Shown piece after piece: positions 55,209 to 63,956 of a DNA stretch of 64,000 nt. Origin of the DNA: Actinoplanes solisilvae (GTDB lineage: Bacteria; Actinomycetota; Actinomycetes; Mycobacteriales; Micromonosporaceae); contig NZ_RJAC01000020.1 in NCBI RefSeq assembly GCF_003999975.1, positions 124,001 to 188,000 of the forward strand, given 5' to 3'. The first letter of the stretch is position 1; each line of letters starts with the position of its first letter. The translations under genes and the position numbers were made by a program. The notes under the pieces are model-generated. The model was not told the DNA's origin and made no database searches. It saw only the letters and a list, made by a program, of their open reading frames with translations.

Positions 55209-55305
55209 CTCTGACTCCTATCCCAGAAACTTCCGGCTGCTGGTGACCGAGACGTCGAAGCCGGCGGCCCGGTTTCGACATGCTGGTGAGAGAAGGAGAT
55301 GAGCC

Positions 55306-55677
55306 ATGAAATATCTGATCCTCATTCAGTCGAACGAGCGCAGCCTCGCCGTCTGGGACGCGATGTCCGACGACGAGCGCACGACCTTCGGCCGCGACCA
55401 TCTGACCCTCAACGAAGAGATGGCCGAGGCGGGGGTGCTCGTGGCCGCCGAAGGGCTGGCCGACCCGTCGCTGGCCCGCTTCGTCTCGGTCCGCGGCGGC
55501 GAGACGATCGTCTCGGACGGCCCCTTCGCCGAGGTCAAGGAGCACCTCGCCGGCTTCTATCTGATCGACTGCCCGACGCCCGAGGACGCGTTCGCGTGGG
55601 CGGCCAAAGTTCCCGATGCGGCCAACACCGAGGTCGAGGTACGCCCCGTGCTCGACATGAGCGGGTGGGAGTTCTGA
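55306..55677 (+). CDS. YCII/DGPF-domain protein
   Basis: A 123-residue YCII-fold protein with the DGPF motif in SDGPFAEVKEHLAGFYLIDC. DGPF proteins form the conserved partner of ECF42-type sigma factors. AAGGAGATGAGCC precedes the ATG. Its end overlaps the sigma gene by 13 bases, so the two are coupled. Role in sensing is inferred from this known association. Confidence 0.92.
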   Translation: MKYLILIQSNERSLAVWDAMSDDERTTFGRDHLTLNEEMAEAGVLVAAEGLADPSLARFVSVRGGETIVSDGPFAEVKEHLAGFYLIDCPTPEDAFAWAAKVPDAANTEVEVRPVLDMSGWEF

Positions 55678-56855
55678 CCCCGGTCGAAGAGGTGCTTCGC
55701 GCGGCCGCGCCGCAGGTGCTGGGCGCGGTGGTGCGTCGCTACGGCGACTTCGACAGCAGTGAGGACGCCGTGCAGGAAGCCCTGCTGGCGGCCGCACGCC
55801 AGTGGCCGGCCGAGGGCGTGCCCGACAACCCGCGCGCCTGGTTGATCCGGGTCGCCTCGCGCCGGCGCATCGAACTGCTGCGCAACGACGAGGCACGCCG
55901 TCGACGTGAGGCGCTGCCGCCCGACCCGGCCCCCGAAGTACGAGGTGACGACGAGCTCACGCTGCTGGTGCTCTGCTGCCATCCGGCCCTGACGGCGGCG
56001 TCGCAGGTGGCGTTGACCCTGCGCGCGGTCGGCGGCCTGGGCACGGCCGAGATCGCTCGCGCGCTGCTGGTGCCGGAAAGCACGGTCGGCCAGCGGATCA
56101 GCCGAGCGAAGAAGAAGCTCCAAGGCGCCCGCTTCGTGCTCCCCGACAATCTTGAAGAGCGACTGCCCGGCGTACGGCAGGTGTTGTATCTGATCTTCAA
56201 TGAGGGCCACACGGCCAGCTCGGGAACGTCACTGCACCGCGTCGAGTTGAGCGCCGAGGCGATCCGGCTGACCCGGCAGTTGCACGCGCGGCTCCCAGCC
56301 GACGGCGAAGTAGCCGGACTTCTCGCGCTGATGCTGCTCACCGACGCACGCCGCCCGGCCCGCACCCGCCCCGACGGTGCCCTCGTGCCCCTGGCCGACC
56401 AGGACCGTACGTTGTGGGACAGCGCGGCGATCGCCGAAGGCATCACGATCGTGACCGCCGCGCTGCGCGACACCGCGATCGGTCCGTTCCAGGTGCAGGC
56501 CGCGATCGCCGCCGTGCACGCCGAAGCTGCGGCCGCCGCGGACACCGACTGGGAGCAGATCCTCGCGCTCTATCGGGTGCTGCACGTGCTCGCCCCCGGC
56601 CCGATGGTGACGCTGAACCGGATCGTCGCGCTCGCCGAGGTCGACGGCCCGCTGGTCGGTCTGCGGGAGCTTTCCCTCGCCGCCCGCGACCCGGCGCTGG
56701 CCGATCACCACCGCGTCTCCGCCGTCCGAGCCCACCTGCTCGAACGCGCCGGCGACGCGACGGCCGCCCGCGCCGAGTATCTGGTGGCCGCCCGCCGCAC
56801 CCTCAGCCTGCCGGAACGCCGCTACCTCGAACTCCGCGCGTCCCGCCTGCGATAG
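55665..56855 (+). CDS. ECF sigma factor of ECF42 type with C-terminal TPR-like domain
   Basis: The 396-residue protein begins with sigma-70 region 2 (PQVLGAVVRRYGDFDSSEDAVQEALLAAARQWPAEG and NPRAWLIRVASRRRIELLR) and region 4 (ALTLRAVGGLGTAEIARALLVPESTVGQRISRAKKKL), followed by a helical extension of about 210 residues (LFNEGHTASSG-like IFNEGHTASSG to RRYLELRASRL) that ECF42 factors need for activity. No anti-sigma gene is present, as is typical. The GTG at 55665 gives the family's normal N-terminus; coupling to the YCII gene replaces a ribosome site. Confidence 0.9.
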   Translation: MGVLTPVEEVLRAAAPQVLGAVVRRYGDFDSSEDAVQEALLAAARQWPAEGVPDNPRAWLIRVASRRRIELLRNDEARRRREALPPDPAPEVRGDDELTLLVLCCHPALTAASQVALTLRAVGGLGTAEIARALLVPESTVGQRISRAKKKLQGARFVLPDNLEERLPGVRQVLYLIFNEGHTASSGTSLHRVELSAEAIRLTRQLHARLPADGEVAGLLALMLLTDARRPARTRPDGALVPLADQDRTLWDSAAIAEGITIVTAALRDTAIGPFQVQAAIAAVHAEAAAAADTDWEQILALYRVLHVLAPGPMVTLNRIVALAEVDGPLVGLRELSLAARDPALADHHRVSAVRAHLLERAGDATAARAEYLVAARRTLSLPERRYLELRASRLR

Positions 56856-56949
56856 CCGCCCATGCCGCTGCCCCTGGACCCAGGCTCACGAGGGCGATCT
56901 CGAGCATCCACGGCGTTCCGAAGGACCAGTGCCGGGATGGCGCCGACGT

Positions 56950-57360
56950 TCAACAGCGGCGTAGCCACCAAGGATCATCGTCCGGCGTCTGCGGATCATG
57001 ATGAGTGCGCCTGAGTAAGGCGTTATCCAAGCAGTCGATGACGGCTCGGAGCTCCCGCGCGGCATGGGCGGGCAGCATGGCAACCGTCTCTTCCAAGCGC
57101 GCCCGTGCCCAGCCCTCGCCGCAACACGAACATGTGAACTCCGCTTCCCATGGCTTCCACCGCCGCCGAGTGCCGTGAGCATGGACGCTCCAAACGCTCA
57201 CCGCAGCAGCTACCACTCCCGGCGACCAGAGCCGCCCCTCCAGCAGACGGACAGCAGCGTTGGCGCGGCCGGACAACCCAGGAACGTCGCGATAGCGGAT
57301 CCATGGGCTTCGTGCGATCGACGAACGGCGACGCAGCAATCCAGGCGCTCTACGAGGCAC
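56950..57360 (-). CDS. Hypothetical protein with CxxC-type motif and PWW tail
   Basis: A 136-residue protein starting at GTG 57360 (AGAAGGGGCT upstream). Its C-terminal half, EAEFTCSCCGEGWARARLEETVAMLPAHAARELRAVIDCLDNALLRRTHHDPQTPDDDPWWLRRC, has a CxCCG metal-type knuckle, amphipathic helix and the ending DDPWWLRRC. I recall similar proteins of unknown function in Micromonosporaceae. The N-terminus is less certain. Codon bias is weaker than in neighbouring genes. Confidence 0.6.
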   Translation of the reverse strand: MPRRAPGLLRRRSSIARSPWIRYRDVPGLSGRANAAVRLLEGRLWSPGVVAAAVSVWSVHAHGTRRRWKPWEAEFTCSCCGEGWARARLEETVAMLPAHAARELRAVIDCLDNALLRRTHHDPQTPDDDPWWLRRC

Positions 57361-57507
57361 AGCCCCTTCTGTGAAGTGTCACGCCGCCGATCATCCCACA
57401 GGTACCAACGCCTGGCGGCCCGCCAGCCCTTGGCGCGGTCATTCGCGAATGAAGCCATCGCACTGTCGACGAGGGTTGAACCCCGTTGTCCATAGCCTGC
57501 GCGCGGG

Positions 57508-58005
57508 CTACTCGGGGTTGCGTTTGCGGGGGGCTGACTTTCGGGGGGCGGCTGATCTGGGTGGCTCGGCGCGCAGATGGTCTCGTATGCGGGTCATGAT
57601 CTCGCCCAAGGCGTCGACGTCGTCGTCGGTCAGCTGGGCGAAGAGCAGGCGCTGGGCCACGTCGACGTGGCCGGGGAGGACCTGGTCGATGCGGGCGCGG
57701 CCGGCGTCGGTGATCGTCACGAGGGTGGCGCGGTCGTCGCGGGGGTCGGGGGCGCGGGTGACCAGGCCGGCCTTTTCGAGCTGGCCCGCCTGATAGGTGA
57801 GGCCGGAGCGGCTGTAGACGACGCTGTCCGCCAGCTCGGTCATCGTCAGTTGCCCGTTCGCGCCGATGAGCCGCATCAGCAGCTGGAACTGGATGTCGCT
57901 GAGGTCGCCGTCGGCGCGGAGCTGCTGCTCGACGGCGTGCTGGAAGAGGTTCACCGCCTCGATCAGCGCGAAGTAGGTCCCCAGCTGGCGGGGTTGCAAG
58001 GGCAT
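57508..58005 (-). CDS. MarR-family transcriptional regulator
   Basis: A 165-residue MarR protein: YFALIEAVNLFQHAVEQQL, winged helix LTMTELADSVVYSRSGLTYQAGQLEKAGLVTRAPDPRDDRATLVTITDAGRARI and a basic C-terminus KSAPRKRNPE. It is divergent from the oxidoreductase gene, and three copies of a 16-bp near-palindrome lie between them, so it likely represses both and responds to a quinone or other phenolic ligand (ligand inferred). ATG at 58005. Confidence 0.92.
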   Translation of the reverse strand: MPLQPRQLGTYFALIEAVNLFQHAVEQQLRADGDLSDIQFQLLMRLIGANGQLTMTELADSVVYSRSGLTYQAGQLEKAGLVTRAPDPRDDRATLVTITDAGRARIDQVLPGHVDVAQRLLFAQLTDDDVDALGEIMTRIRDHLRAEPPRSAAPRKSAPRKRNPE

Positions 58006-58019
58006 GCCCGAAGGCTACC

Positions 58020-58095
58020 GCTGCGAACTCGAAGCATCGTGACGAGCACCATATTGCTTCGAATTCGTAGCGAGAGGATGCTTCGAAGTCGTAGC
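58020..58095. promoter_or_regulatory. Three MarR-type operators
   Basis: GCTGCGAACTCGAAGC (58020-58035), GCTTCGAATTCGTAGC (58056-58071) and GCTTCGAAGTCGTAGC (58080-58095) share a consensus GCT-K-CGAA-N-TCG-W-AGC and are each near-palindromic. They cover the regulator's start side and the oxidoreductase promoter. Confidence 0.8.
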
Positions 58096-58122
58096 AAGAC
58101 GACACAACGACGGAGGCCCACC

Positions 58123-58950
58123 ATGAAGGCAGTGCGTTTCCACGATTACGGCGACAGCAAGGTCCTGCGCTACGAAGAGGTGCCCACTCCCGTCCCCGGC
58201 CCGGGTGAGGTGCTCGTCAAGATCGCCGGCAGCGCGTTCAACCCGGTCGACGACGGCATTCGAGGTGGCTACCTGCAGCAGGTGTTCCCCGTCGACCTGC
58301 CGCACGTTCCCGGCATCGAATTGTCGGGCACGGTTGCTCTGAGCGCGGCCGGGTGGCCGGCAGGCGAGCCCGTCATCGCGCTCCTCTCGATGACCGCTCC
58401 GGGCTCGGCGGCCGAATATGCGCTGGTGCCCGCCGAGGCGTTGGTGCGCGCACCCCGTACGGTCGATCTCGCCGACGCCGCGGCCCTGCCCTCGTCGGCC
58501 CTGACCGCGTGGCAGGTCCTTTTCGAGCACGCCAAGTTGCAGAAGGGGCAGACCGTCCTGATCAACGGTGCCGGTGGTGCCGTCGGCGGCTATGCCGTGC
58601 AACTCGCCAAGCAGGTCGGCGCCGTCGTCACCGCGACCGCGAGCAAGCGCAGCGCTGACCGGCTGCGGGCCCGCGGCGCCGACCACCTGATCGACTACAC
58701 CGCCGAGCCGCTCAGCGGGCAGTTCGACGTGGTGGTGAACCTGGTAGCCACCGAGGCGCCGGGTTTCAACACAGCCGGACCGAACATCAACGTCTTCCTG
58801 CGGCCCGACCCGGCCCGGCTCGCCGATCTGGTCGCCCGCGTCGACGCCGGTGAGCTGGTCATCGACGTCGCCGAGCGCCGCCCGCTGAAGGATCTCGCAG
58901 CCGTGCATGACAACCCGGCCGGCGGGGGAAAGAGCGTCCTGCTGCCGTGA
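58123..58950 (+). CDS. Zinc-type/quinone oxidoreductase (MDR family)
   Basis: A 275-residue NADPH-dependent medium-chain reductase: MKAVRFHDYGDSKVLRYEEVPTP, GSAFNPVDDGIRGGY, LPHVPGIELSGTV, then the NADPH motif INGAGGAVGGYAVQLAKQVGAVV. CGGAGG precedes the ATG. Compared with the usual length near 300 the protein appears to lack about 25-30 residues after VVNLVATEAP, where the family has an ALVDLVADGGVFV-like segment, so an internal deletion is likely. It may still be active or be a decaying copy. Likely regulated by the divergent MarR protein. Confidence 0.85.
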   Translation: MKAVRFHDYGDSKVLRYEEVPTPVPGPGEVLVKIAGSAFNPVDDGIRGGYLQQVFPVDLPHVPGIELSGTVALSAAGWPAGEPVIALLSMTAPGSAAEYALVPAEALVRAPRTVDLADAAALPSSALTAWQVLFEHAKLQKGQTVLINGAGGAVGGYAVQLAKQVGAVVTATASKRSADRLRARGADHLIDYTAEPLSGQFDVVVNLVATEAPGFNTAGPNINVFLRPDPARLADLVARVDAGELVIDVAERRPLKDLAAVHDNPAGGGKSVLLP

Positions 58951-58955
58951 AGGGT

Positions 58956-59008
58956 GCGGGGCCCGTCGACCTGACGTTATGACGGACGCAACAGCCGCCG
59001 GGCCCCGC
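58956..59008 (+). terminator. Terminator of the oxidoreductase gene
   Basis: GCGGGGCCCG (58956-58965) and CGGGCCCCGC (58999-59008) pair over a 33-base loop, six bases past the stop. Confidence 0.55.
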
Positions 59009-59011
59009 TGA

Positions 59012-59039
59012 GACCCGCCCGGGCGTACCGGGCGGGGTC
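59012..59039 (-). terminator. Terminator of crtB-phr operon
   Basis: GACCC-GCCCGG (59012-59022) and CCGGGCGGGGTC (59028-59039) form a bulged stem with a short loop at the end of the photolyase gene. Confidence 0.6.
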
Positions 59040-60363
59040 ACGGCCGCAGCCACACCGCCTCATCTCGATGTGACTCGAGCGGCCCCGGGTAGTCAAGGCC
59101 GCGCCGGACCTCGTCCGGCAGGCGCCAGGGCTGGTGCACGGCGCCGCCCTCGACTCCCTTGAGTTCGGGAACGTAGCGCCGAACGTACACGCCTTCGGGG
59201 TCGAACCGCTGCGCCTGACGGATGGGATTGAACTTCCGATAGGGCCGGGTGTCGTTGCCGGTGCCGGCCACCCACTGCCAGTTGCCCGAGTTGTTCGGCA
59301 CGTCACCGTCGAGCAACCAGCGGAAGAACCACTGCACTCCGGCCCGCCAGTCGAGGCCGAGGTGCTTGGTCAGGAACGCGGCGGTGATCAGCCGGGCCCG
59401 GTTGTGCATCCAGCCCTCGGCGCGCAATTGGCGCATGCCGGCGTCGACGACGGGAACTCCGGTCAGCCCGTCCTGCCAATGCTGCAGCGCGTCGGCGTCG
59501 TCGCGCCACGAGGTGTCGCCGGCGGGCCTGATCGGCTTGGTCGACAACGCCGGGAACGTCAGCGCGACCTGGTAGTAGAAGTCGCGCCAGCAGAGCTGCC
59601 GCGCATACTCCTCGGCCTCCTGCTTGATCGCGGCGTTGGCCAGCTCCAAAGGCGACAGACAACCGAACCTGAGGTACGGGCTGAGCCTGCTCGTCCCGTC
59701 GTCGGCCATCGCGTCGTGCAACTCCGGGTACGGCCCGATGTGCCGCAACCAGGAGGCCAGCCGTCGTCGTGCCTCGGTCTCGCCGCCCTCCGCCGCGTCC
59801 GGTGACTCACCCGCGGGCAGCGCGGGCAGTTGTCCGACTGTGACTCCGCCCGGCATCGTGATCGAGCGTGGGGTCGCCACCTCGTCGCGCCATTTCGCGG
59901 CGCGCCACGACCGGTGATAGGGCGAGAACACCTTGTACGAGTCGCCACCCCCGCCCGGCCGCAGCTCACCCGGGTCGACGACGGTCAGGCCGGGGAACAG
60001 CCGCAACGCGATCCGGTGCCGTTCACACTCCTGTCGCAGCCGCTCCTCGCGCCGCTTGGCGTAGGCGCTGACGTCGGCGGCCAGCGCGATCCCCTCCGCG
60101 TCGACCGACCGAGTGAGTTCGACCGCCTCGGCCACCGGGTCGCCCGTACGGATCACCAGGTCGCCGCCCCGCTCGCGCAGCGCCGAGCGCAGGTCGGCCA
60201 GCGACTGGTGCAGGAAGCGGGTGCGGTTGGCCGAGAGCCGGCCGAGCGGCGGGTCGAGCACATAGAGCGGCACGACCTGCTCGGCGTTGGCGCATGCGGC
60301 GGCGAGCGCCGGGTTGTCCCGTATGCGCAGGTCGCGGGTGAAGAGCACGACGGCCGTACGCAT
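59038..60363 (-). CDS. phr: Deoxyribodipyrimidine photolyase (class I)
   Basis: The enzyme uses blue light to split UV-induced pyrimidine dimers. The 441-residue protein has the N-terminal photolyase antenna domain (VVLFTRDLRIRDNPALAAAC) and the FAD domain with TRLSPYLRFGCLS, WRDFYYQV, GMRQLRAEGWMHNRARLITAAFLTKHL and WRAGVQWFFRWLLDGDVPNNSGNWQWVAGTGNDTRPYRKFNPI. It follows crtB by one base, so both belong to one operon; both fit light protection. ATG at 60363. Confidence 0.95.
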   Translation of the reverse strand: MRTAVVLFTRDLRIRDNPALAAACANAEQVVPLYVLDPPLGRLSANRTRFLHQSLADLRSALRERGGDLVIRTGDPVAEAVELTRSVDAEGIALAADVSAYAKRREERLRQECERHRIALRLFPGLTVVDPGELRPGGGGDSYKVFSPYHRSWRAAKWRDEVATPRSITMPGGVTVGQLPALPAGESPDAAEGGETEARRRLASWLRHIGPYPELHDAMADDGTSRLSPYLRFGCLSPLELANAAIKQEAEEYARQLCWRDFYYQVALTFPALSTKPIRPAGDTSWRDDADALQHWQDGLTGVPVVDAGMRQLRAEGWMHNRARLITAAFLTKHLGLDWRAGVQWFFRWLLDGDVPNNSGNWQWVAGTGNDTRPYRKFNPIRQAQRFDPEGVYVRRYVPELKGVEGGAVHQPWRLPDEVRRGLDYPGPLESHRDEAVWLRP

Positions 60364-60364
60364 C

Positions 60365-61252
60365 TCAGGCCCCCGTCCGCACCGGCACGCCGGGCTTGGT
60401 GAGCAGGCTGCGCATCGCGACCGACGCCCGGCGCCGGTTGGGCACGGTGGCGCGGCGGCTGAAGACGTCGTAGTCGTTCGCCTCGATCTCGTTGAGGATG
60501 CCGCCGTAGAGGGCGAACGCCGTACGCATGCAGGCCTGTGAGGCGGGGTCGAGCATGACGATGCCGGGGGCGGCGGCCGCGTAGTGCTCGCGAGCGACCC
60601 CCACCTCGTACCGGATGAGCTCTCGGACGGGCGGCGTGACCAGGCCACGGGCGAGGTCGTCGTCGGTGACACCGAAGCGGTTGAGGTGTGATTCGGGCAG
60701 GTAGACGCGGCCGCGCTCGAGATCCTCGGCGATGTCGCGGATGAAGTTGGTGAGCTGGAAGGCGAAGCCGAGCTGGCGGGCCGGCTCGCGCGCGGCGGCC
60801 GGGTCGCTCGAACCGAGGATCGGCAGCATCATCGTGCCGATAACGGCGGCCGAGCCCTCCATGTAGTCGAGAAGATCGTCATAGGTCGCGTACGACGTCT
60901 CCGTGAGATCCATCGCCATGCAGCGCAGAAATGTCGCGAAATCGTCGACGGCCAGGTCGAATACGGCGATGGTGTGCAGCACCGCGGGCAGCAGCGGGTC
61001 GTCGACCGGCTCGCCCCGCAGGCCGGCGACGAAGGCGGCCGACCACTGCGTCAACCTCTCGGCGCGAGCAATTGGTGGGAGATCCGAGGTTTCATCGACG
61101 ATTTCGTCGGCATACCGGGTGAAGCCGTAGAGCGCGTGGACATGCCGGTGCTTCCAGGCCGGGAGGAGCTTCGTGGCCAGGTAATAGGTGCGGCCGTGGC
61201 GCTTGTGCAGCTCTCGGCACCGCTCGTAGGCCGCGGTCAGATCGGTTTCCAC
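60365..61252 (-). CDS. crtB: Phytoene synthase
   Basis: CrtB joins two geranylgeranyl diphosphates to phytoene, the first carotenoid step. The 295-residue product has the two Asp-rich sites YADEIVDE and IRDIAEDLERGRVYLP, plus EGSAAVIGTMMLPIL. I chose GTG 61252 because GGAGG lies five bases upstream and the family's N-terminus begins METDLTAAYERCRELH; the TTG at 61297 would overlap the crtE promoter. Squalene/phytoene homologues could also make other C40/C30 products, but the crtE-crtI neighbours favour phytoene. Confidence 0.94.
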   Translation of the reverse strand: METDLTAAYERCRELHKRHGRTYYLATKLLPAWKHRHVHALYGFTRYADEIVDETSDLPPIARAERLTQWSAAFVAGLRGEPVDDPLLPAVLHTIAVFDLAVDDFATFLRCMAMDLTETSYATYDDLLDYMEGSAAVIGTMMLPILGSSDPAAAREPARQLGFAFQLTNFIRDIAEDLERGRVYLPESHLNRFGVTDDDLARGLVTPPVRELIRYEVGVAREHYAAAAPGIVMLDPASQACMRTAFALYGGILNEIEANDYDVFSRRATVPNRRRASVAMRSLLTKPGVPVRTGA

Positions 61253-61268
61253 GGGCTCCTCCGGAGAA

Positions 61269-61311
61269 AATCGACGCACGAATCGACGCAACTTCAAAGC
61301 AAGGGTACGGT
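61269..61311 (+). promoter_or_regulatory. crtE promoter with tandem AATCGACGCA repeats
   Basis: TCGACG (61283-61288), 17 bases, TACGGT (61306-61311), then seven bases to GTG 61319: a leaderless start. AATCGACGCA occurs twice with 12-base period (61269-61278, 61281-61290) and overlaps the -35, so it may be a regulator site for the divergent crtB/crtE pair. Confidence 0.6.
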
Positions 61312-61318
61312 ACTACTC

Positions 61319-62449
61319 GTGGCCAACGACACGCTCGAGGGAAACAGGCAGCTGGGCATACCCCGTCAGGGGGCGTCCCCACACGCGCTGATCGACGCGA
61401 TCGACGGCACCCTCGCCGACTTTCTGGCCGCCCAGATCGCGTCGCTCGACTCGATCGACCCGGCCCTGGGCCGCTTCGCCCGCACCGCTCGCGGTCTGGT
61501 GCTCGCCGGCGGCAAGAGGCTGCGCCCGGTCTTCGCCTACTGGGGCTGGCGCGGCGCCGCCGGACCCGGCGAGCCGGTCGAGCCGGCGCTGCCCGCCTTC
61601 GCCGCGCTCGAGCTGCTGCACACGTTCGCGCTGGTGCACGACGACGTGATGGACGGGTCGGCCACCCGCCGCGGCCTGCCGACCGCCCACCGCATCTTCG
61701 CCGGTCAGCACGAGAGCGACCTCAGCATCGGAGATTCCGACCGGTTCGGTTCGGCCGCCGCGATCCTCGTCGGCGACCTCTGCCTCGTCTGGGCCGACCA
61801 GCTGCTGGCCCGCGCCGGCAACCCGCCCGCCGTCCGCGCCTACTACGACCGCATGCGCGTCGAGGCGATCGCCGGGCAATATCTCGACATTCTCGGCGAA
61901 AGCCAGCCCAGCGCCTGGTCGACCGAGCGCGCCCTGCTCGTCGCCCGGCACAAGACCGCCAGTTACACCGTCCAGCGCCCGCTGCAGTTCGGTCTGGCTC
62001 TGACCGGCCTCACCCAACCGCAGACCGAGGAGGCGTACGGAAAATACGGCCTCGCGGTCGGCGAGGCGTTCCAGCTTCGCGACGACCTGCTGGGTGTTTA
62101 CGGCGATCCCGCGGTTACCGGCAAACCGGCCAGCGACGACCTGCGTACCGGAAAGCCCACCGCTCTGCTGATGCTCGCGCACAAGCTCGCGACTCCTGAG
62201 CAACGCGCCGAGCTCGCCCTCGACTCCGCCGGAGCCATCAACCCCGCCGATGGCTCCGGCGGCCCCGAACCGCTGATCGAGCGGCGTGCCAAGCTGATCG
62301 CCGAGACGGGAGCGCCGGCCCGGGTCGAGGCGATGATTCAGGAACGGGTGGCCGACGGCATCGCCGCGCTGGCCGGCGCCCCGATCCACGAGGATGCCCG
62401 CGCGGCCCTCATCGAACTTGCGGTCCGTGTCACGCACCGCCCGGCATGA
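61319..62449 (+). CDS. crtE: Geranylgeranyl diphosphate synthase
   Basis: A trans-polyprenyl synthase of 376 residues that extends IPP chains to GGPP. The first Asp-rich motif is HDDVMDGSATRRG and the second LRDDLLGVYGDP; GGKRLRPVFAYW and GEAFQLRDDLLG are also typical. GTG at 61319 is chosen because of the leaderless promoter. It begins the crtE-crtI-idi operon and is divergent from crtB (66 bases). Confidence 0.94.
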   Translation: MANDTLEGNRQLGIPRQGASPHALIDAIDGTLADFLAAQIASLDSIDPALGRFARTARGLVLAGGKRLRPVFAYWGWRGAAGPGEPVEPALPAFAALELLHTFALVHDDVMDGSATRRGLPTAHRIFAGQHESDLSIGDSDRFGSAAAILVGDLCLVWADQLLARAGNPPAVRAYYDRMRVEAIAGQYLDILGESQPSAWSTERALLVARHKTASYTVQRPLQFGLALTGLTQPQTEEAYGKYGLAVGEAFQLRDDLLGVYGDPAVTGKPASDDLRTGKPTALLMLAHKLATPEQRAELALDSAGAINPADGSGGPEPLIERRAKLIAETGAPARVEAMIQERVADGIAALAGAPIHEDARAALIELAVRVTHRPA

Positions 62450-62474
62450 TGTCCACCCGGAGGTGCACTCAACT

Positions 62475-63956
62475 ATGCGAACAGTGACGGGACGCACCGA
62501 TCACGTGGTCGTGGTCGGCGCCGGACTGGGCGGGCTCGCCTGCGCCCTGCATCTGGCCGCGGCCGGCCGGCAGGTGACGGTCGTCGAGCGCGAGGCCGTC
62601 CCCGGCGGCCGGGCGGGCAAGCTCAGCCTTCAGGGCTACGAGTTCGACACCGGTCCGACCGTGCTGACGATGCCGGAACTGATCGCCGAGCCGCTCGCCG
62701 CCGTCGGCGAGAACCTGAGCGACTGGCTCGAACTCACGCCGCTCGACCCGGCCTACCGGGCCTATTATCCCGACGGTTCGACGCTCGACGTGCGCACCGA
62801 CACCGTACGGATGGCGGCCGAGATCTCCCGGGTCTGCGGCCCCCGCGAGGCCGACGGCTACCTGCGCTTCGTCGATTTCGCCCGGCAGCTCTGGCGCCTC
62901 GAGCGCAACGCCTTCATCGACCGCAATCTCGACACCCCGGTCGACCTGCTCAACCTCAACCTGCTCAAGCTGCTGGGCATGGGCGGGTTCCGCCGCCTCC
63001 AACCCAAGATCAACCAATATTTCCGAGACCCCCGTACGCAGCGCATCTTCTCGTTCCAGGCGATGTACGCGGGACTCGCGCCGCACGACGCGCTCGCCAT
63101 CTACGCCGTGATCGCCTATCTCGACTCGGTCGCCGGCGTCTTCTTCCCCAAGGGCGGCATGCACGCCGTGCCCCGCGCGCTCGCCGGCGCGGCCGAGAAA
63201 CACGGCGTCACCTTCCGCTACGAGACCACGGTCACCGACGTCGAGACGGCCAACGGCCGGGCCACCGCCGTGATCACCGCGGACGGCTCACGGATCCCGG
63301 CGGACGTGGTCGTACTCAACCCCGACCTGCCGATCGCCAAACGCGATCTTCTCCCCCCGGCCCGGCAGCGACGCCTGCGATATTCGCCCTCGTGCGTGGT
63401 TCTGCACCTCGGCTCCCGCCAGGGCTACAGCAAGATCGCGCACCACAACATCCACTTCGGATCGAAATGGCGCGGCACGTTCGACGAGGTCATCCGCCAG
63501 GGGCTGCTGATGAGCGACCCCTCGCTGCTGGTGACCAACCCCACCCGCACCGATCCGTCGGGCGCCCCAGCCGGACGGCACAGTTACTACGTGCTTGCAC
63601 CGACACCTAATCTGGTCGCCGGTCCGATGGACTGGCGTGGCGGCCTGGCCGAGAGATACGCGGCTTCGCTCGTCCGCACTCTGGAACAGCGCGGTTACGT
63701 CGGCTTCGGCGACGGCATCGAAGTGCAACAGATCATCACCCCCGCAGACTGGGAGGATCAGGGTATGGCCGCCGGCACCCCGTTCGCGGCGGCGCACACG
63801 TTCGGCCAGACCGGGCCGTTCCGCCCCGCCAATCTGCACCCCGGCCTCGACAACGTGGTCTTCACCGGCTCGGGCACCCAGCCCGGTGTGGGCGTACCCA
63901 TGGTGTTGATCTCGGGCAAGCTGGCCGCCGCTCGCGTCACCGGGCGGGCGTCGTGA
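62475..63956 (+). CDS. crtI: Phytoene desaturase
   Basis: A 493-residue FAD-dependent desaturase that turns phytoene into lycopene or related. The FAD motif VVVGAGLGGLACALHLAAAGRQVTVVE is at residues 12-38, followed by GGRAGKLSLQGYEFDTGPTVL, and the C-terminal signature HTFGQTGPFRPANLHPGLDNVVFTGSGTQPGVGVPMVLISGKLAA. GGAGGTG lies about ten bases before the ATG. It overlaps the idi gene by 4 bases (GTGA). Confidence 0.95.
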   Translation: MRTVTGRTDHVVVVGAGLGGLACALHLAAAGRQVTVVEREAVPGGRAGKLSLQGYEFDTGPTVLTMPELIAEPLAAVGENLSDWLELTPLDPAYRAYYPDGSTLDVRTDTVRMAAEISRVCGPREADGYLRFVDFARQLWRLERNAFIDRNLDTPVDLLNLNLLKLLGMGGFRRLQPKINQYFRDPRTQRIFSFQAMYAGLAPHDALAIYAVIAYLDSVAGVFFPKGGMHAVPRALAGAAEKHGVTFRYETTVTDVETANGRATAVITADGSRIPADVVVLNPDLPIAKRDLLPPARQRRLRYSPSCVVLHLGSRQGYSKIAHHNIHFGSKWRGTFDEVIRQGLLMSDPSLLVTNPTRTDPSGAPAGRHSYYVLAPTPNLVAGPMDWRGGLAERYAASLVRTLEQRGYVGFGDGIEVQQIITPADWEDQGMAAGTPFAAAHTFGQTGPFRPANLHPGLDNVVFTGSGTQPGVGVPMVLISGKLAAARVTGRAS

